Source of the DNA: an uncultured Clostridia bacterium
GTDB taxonomy: Bacteria > Bacillota > Clostridia > UBA1381
Direction: 5' to 3'
Assembly (NCBI GenBank): GCA_934501535.1
Contig: CAKSUM010000007.1
Span: 1 to 64,000 of the forward strand
Length of the DNA stretch: 64,000 nucleotides
A program made the translations under genes and the position numbers. The notes below the pieces were generated by a model. The model searched no databases, was not told where the DNA came from, and worked only from the letters and a program-made list of their open reading frames with translations. Positions 61,677 to 64,000 of this stretch are shown piece after piece. Numbering within the stretch: the first letter of the stretch is position 1; every line of letters begins with the position of its first letter.

Positions 61677-62766
61677 TGTCTTTCGCCTCCTTCATGATGC
61701 TTATGAATTTATCAAACAAGTACGCGCTGTCCTGCGGCCCCGGCGCACTTTCCGGGTGATACTGCACCGAGAATATTTTATCCGCTTTATTTTCAACTCC
61801 CTCAACAGTATTGTCAAGAAGATTCATATGCGTAATTTCAAGAGCCGTTTTGCCTACGGACTCTGCATCAACCGCGTAGCTGTGATTTTGGCTTGTAATT
61901 TCGATTTTGCCGGTGGACATATTCCGCACCGGGTGGTTTCCGCCGCGGTGACCGAACTTCAGCTTAAATGTTTTCGCGCCGTAAGCAAGCGAAATAATCT
62001 GATGACCGAGGCATATTCCGAAGATTGGCAGCTCACCTTTCAGCTGTCTGACTGTTTCTATAACCTCCGGCGCGTCCTCGGGGTTTCCGGGGCCGTTTGA
62101 TAAAAATACTCCGTCCGGCTTCATGAACCGGATTTCATCAGCCGTAGTATCGTGCGGCACAACCGTTACGTTGCAGCCGCGCTTATTAAGACTTCTTATA
62201 ATATTCAGCTTTATACCGCAGTCGATTGCAACAACATTGTACTTATGATTGGAGGTTCTCGAGTACCACTTCTTTTTGCAGCTGACGCGCGCTACCGCAT
62301 CTTTTGCAATGTCCCTTGATTTAAGCACCTCGAGCGCGTCATCAAGACCGGTATCGGCGTCGGTAATCAGAACCTTTCCGCTGCCCAAATCCCGTATGCT
62401 GCGTGTAAGTTTTCGCGTGTCGATACCGTAAATACCCGGAATATTATTTTCTGCCAACAGCTCATCGAGTGTTTTTGTATAACGAAAATTGCTCGGCATG
62501 TCATTGTAATCCCTTACCGCAAGTCCTCCTATTGTCGGTGTTTTGGTTTCAAAATCATCATCTGTAATTCCGTAATTTCCTATCAGCGGATACGTCATTA
62601 CTACCATCTGATATGTATATGACGGGTCGGATACAATTTCCTGATAACCGACCATAGAAGTGTTGAATACAAGCTCGCAAACACGTTCGCTCCGCGACCC
62701 GAATCCGTAGCCGTAGTACACATCACCGTTTTCCAAAACCAATTTTCTGTCAAAACGCTTGTCCAT
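61669..62766 (-). CDS. carA: Carbamoyl-phosphate synthase small subunit
   Basis: A 365-residue glutaminase subunit that feeds ammonia to CarB for carbamoyl phosphate. The N-terminal domain has MVGYQEIVSDPSYTYQMVVMTYPLIGNYG; the class I amidotransferase has the Cys in FGICLGHQIISLAYG and HPES near the end (VQYHPESAPGP). Start at ATG 62766 (AAGGAG upstream), not the frame start at 62772. A promoter and ArgR-like site are upstream. Confidence 0.97.
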   Translation of the reverse strand: MDKRFDRKLVLENGDVYYGYGFGSRSERVCELVFNTSMVGYQEIVSDPSYTYQMVVMTYPLIGNYGITDDDFETKTPTIGGLAVRDYNDMPSNFRYTKTLDELLAENNIPGIYGIDTRKLTRSIRDLGSGKVLITDADTGLDDALEVLKSRDIAKDAVARVSCKKKWYSRTSNHKYNVVAIDCGIKLNIIRSLNKRGCNVTVVPHDTTADEIRFMKPDGVFLSNGPGNPEDAPEVIETVRQLKGELPIFGICLGHQIISLAYGAKTFKLKFGHRGGNHPVRNMSTGKIEITSQNHSYAVDAESVGKTALEITHMNLLDNTVEGVENKADKIFSVQYHPESAPGPQDSAYLFDKFISIMKEAKDNA

Positions 62767-62804
62767 AACCAATCTCCTTCCTGCAACTCCCGCGCATCAT
62801 GAAC

Positions 62805-62919
62805 TGTATATAAATTCACCATATTCAGGTATCATTTATTGCGGTTTTATATGCAAAACGCCCAATACGTCCGCATTTTTTCTTCATAATATCTTACCAC
62901 TTTTTAACGATTTTGTCAA
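62805..62919 (-). promoter_or_regulatory. carA promoter and ArgR-like box
   Basis: TTGACA (62919-62914), 17 bases, TAAGAT (62896-62891). The leader of about 118 bases contains TGTATATAAATTCA at 62805-62818 (written on the plus strand), matching the arginine-box pattern TGNATWWWWATNCA. An inverted repeat TTTATGC/GCATAAA (62955-62971) lies beyond, in the divergent spacer to rubrerythrin. No pyrimidine attenuator could be recognised. Confidence 0.55.
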
Positions 62920-63021
62920 GGCTTTATTTATATAAATATACTTTTTTCTGTATTTTTATGCAAAGCATAAATAAAGAAAAACGGTATATACTATTATAAA
63001 CTGAAAAAGGAGTGACCGACA

Positions 63022-63555
63022 TTGAATTACAGTGGAACAAAAACCGAAAAAAATCTGATGGCGGCGTTTGCCGGAGAGTCGCAGGCGCGCAACAAATACA
63101 CCTTTTTTGCGTCAAAAGCACGCAAGGAAGGATTTGAACAAATTGCCGATATTTTTGAAGAAACGGCAAGCAACGAAAAAGCACATGCAAAGCTTTGGTT
63201 TGAGGAGCTCGGCGGTATATCCGACACGCTGAAAAATCTTCAGGCCGCAGCCGACGGCGAAAACTACGAATGGACGCAAATGTATGACGATTTTGCACAA
63301 GATGCGGAAGCTGAAGGCTTTACCGCGCTTGCGGAACGTTTTCGGGAAGTCGGCAAGATAGAAAAGGAGCATGAAGAACGTTACAAGCGGTTAATAAACA
63401 ACGTTGAAATGAAAAAAGTGTTTGAAAAGACAGGTGAAAGCATGTGGATATGCCGTAACTGCGGTCATGTTACCGTCGGCAAAACCGCGCCGCTCGTCTG
63501 TCCGGTATGCAGCCACCCGCAAGCGTTCTTTGAACTCAAAGCGAATAATTATTGA
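63022..63555 (+). CDS. rbr: Rubrerythrin
   Basis: A 177-residue peroxide-reducing protein of anaerobes. Diiron ligands are in GESQARNKYTFF, EETASNEKAHAKLWFEEL, and EKEHEERYK, with the C-terminal rubredoxin domain (MWICRNCGHVTVGKTAPLVCPVCSHP, four Cys). The start is TTG 63022, with AAGGAG nine bases upstream and no in-frame ATG near. It points away from carA and probably reacts to oxidative stress. Confidence 0.97.
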   Translation: MNYSGTKTEKNLMAAFAGESQARNKYTFFASKARKEGFEQIADIFEETASNEKAHAKLWFEELGGISDTLKNLQAAADGENYEWTQMYDDFAQDAEAEGFTALAERFREVGKIEKEHEERYKRLINNVEMKKVFEKTGESMWICRNCGHVTVGKTAPLVCPVCSHPQAFFELKANNY

Positions 63556-63560
63556 TATAA

Positions 63561-63624
63561 AAAATTGCAGACTCAATTTCCTGCCGGCTTAATCGGCACG
63601 CACAAGAGTGAGTCTGCAATTTTT
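63561..63624. terminator. Terminator after rubrerythrin
   Basis: AAAATTGCAGACTCA pairs with TGAGTCTGCAATTTT across a loop of about 30 bases that has its own small hairpin. Ts on the plus strand follow. It may also serve the opposite gene. Confidence 0.8.
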
Positions 63625-63634
63625 ATTTTCTCTC

Positions 63635-64000
63635 TCAGTGAAGAATTTGTCCGTCTGTGGATATCGTCACAACCTGCCACGGAATGAACTTTCCGCTCGC
63701 CAGCAAGGCATTCTTTGCAGCATTTTCAATTCCTCCGCAGCACGGCACCTCCATACGGCAAACCGTGAGACTTTTTATATTATTATTTCTGATAATCTCG
63801 GTTAATTTTTCCGTGTAATCCCCTTCATCGAGCTTGGGACAGCCTATAAGCGTGATTTTTCCGCGCATAAATTCATCATGAAAGCTGCCGTATGCATAAG
63901 CCGTACAGTCCGCTGCCACAAGCAAATCAGCCCCGTCAAAATACGGTGCGTTTACCGGAACAAGCTTAATCTGCACCGGCCACTGCGAAAGCATACTCTC
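63635..64000 (-). CDS. Putative 4Fe-4S binding protein, C-terminal part (start outside window)
   Basis: An open frame to the window edge, at least 121 residues. LSQWPVQIKLVPVNAPYFDGADLLVAADCTAYAYG and GKITLIGCPKLDEGDYTEKLTEII are blocks I know from ferredoxin-like or iron-sulfur oxidoreductases of Clostridia, which carry the Fe-S clusters at the N-terminus. MEVPCCGGIENAA is a Cys-rich loop near the end. The product cannot be named more exactly without the missing part. Confidence 0.7.
   Translation of the reverse strand, partial: ESMLSQWPVQIKLVPVNAPYFDGADLLVAADCTAYAYGSFHDEFMRGKITLIGCPKLDEGDYTEKLTEIIRNNNIKSLTVCRMEVPCCGGIENAAKNALLASGKFIPWQVVTISTDGQILH

Noticed and set aside
62601..62822. 73-codon ORF upstream of and overlapping carA
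   Set aside because: Its start has no ribosome binding site and it overlaps carA out of frame; the MNLYTVHDA part is leader sequence with the ArgR-like box.
62780..62890. PyrR-type attenuator before carA
   Set aside because: No PyrR-binding-loop sequence and no terminator with a T-run.

Overview
The window looks like a chromosome segment of an anaerobic, plant-polysaccharide-using member of the Clostridia (Bacillota). The evidence is AGGAGG-type ribosome binding sites, TTGACA/TATAAT promoters, moderate-to-low GC, S-layer-homology (SLH) proteins, [FeFe]-hydrogenase maturases HydF and HydG, rubrerythrin, and several glycoside hydrolase and uronate operons. A gut pectin or hemicellulose degrader is a reasonable guess; I cannot fix the genus. 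Most genes are on the minus strand.

Layout. 1-3.2 kb: right end of a mobile element, with a RepA_N-type replication initiator carrying origin-like repeats inside its own gene, two paralogous small proteins, 11-bp repeats and the catalytic half of a tyrosine recombinase. The recombinase remnant is fused to the signal peptide of a host secreted protein. 3.3-11.3 kb: a partly decayed sugar locus (frameshifted SLH protein, intact SLH protein, ABC importer with a deletion at the permease-permease boundary, GH43 enzyme); the importer and GH43 genes share one promoter/operator design. 11.6-15.3 kb: glycerol-3-phosphate operon with its GlpP antiterminator and a terminator-bearing leader. 15.3-19.2 kb: hydF, hydG behind a promoter and short terminated leader RNA, and diaminopimelate dehydrogenase. 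19.3-21.3 kb: a large protein split by an in-frame TAG. 21.4-22.7 kb: ECF sigma factor and membrane partner. 22.7-29.2 kb: pstSCAB-phoU-phoBR with Pho boxes.

29.4-38.4 kb: a GH5-like enzyme, tRNA-Pro(CGG), and a seven-gene uronate/glucuronoside operon (CE15-like esterase, two Gfo/Idh/MocA oxidoreductases, two TIM-barrel proteins, mannonate dehydratase, SDR) with a divergent AraC regulator. 39.4-40.9 kb: a stand-alone Na+-pump decarboxylase beta subunit plus a 42-residue membrane protein behind what looks like a yybP-ykoY Mn2+ riboswitch. 41-49.7 kb: housekeeping genes (mutS2, ybaK, tadA, a TIGR01212-type radical SAM protein) and small proteins. 49.7-55.9 kb: galacturonate operon (GH4, uxaC, uxaA, uxaB) with divergent AraC. 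56-58.4 kb: metY-metA with a MET-box-like site and a 19-codon leader ORF. 58.5-62.8 kb: carAB. 63-64 kb: rubrerythrin and a partial Fe-S protein.

Together the genes describe uptake and breakdown of pectin/xylan-type sugars and uronates feeding fermentative, hydrogen-linked metabolism, plus phosphate, methionine and carbamoyl-phosphate functions. I saw no CRISPR array, prophage structural genes, rRNA or recognisable defence island. The more unusual items are the riboswitch-controlled orphan OadB, the hydG leader RNA, the oxidation/elimination-like glucuronoside operon, the repeats read in three frames inside repA, the metY leader ORF, and several broken genes in the first 21 kb that could be real decay or assembly errors.
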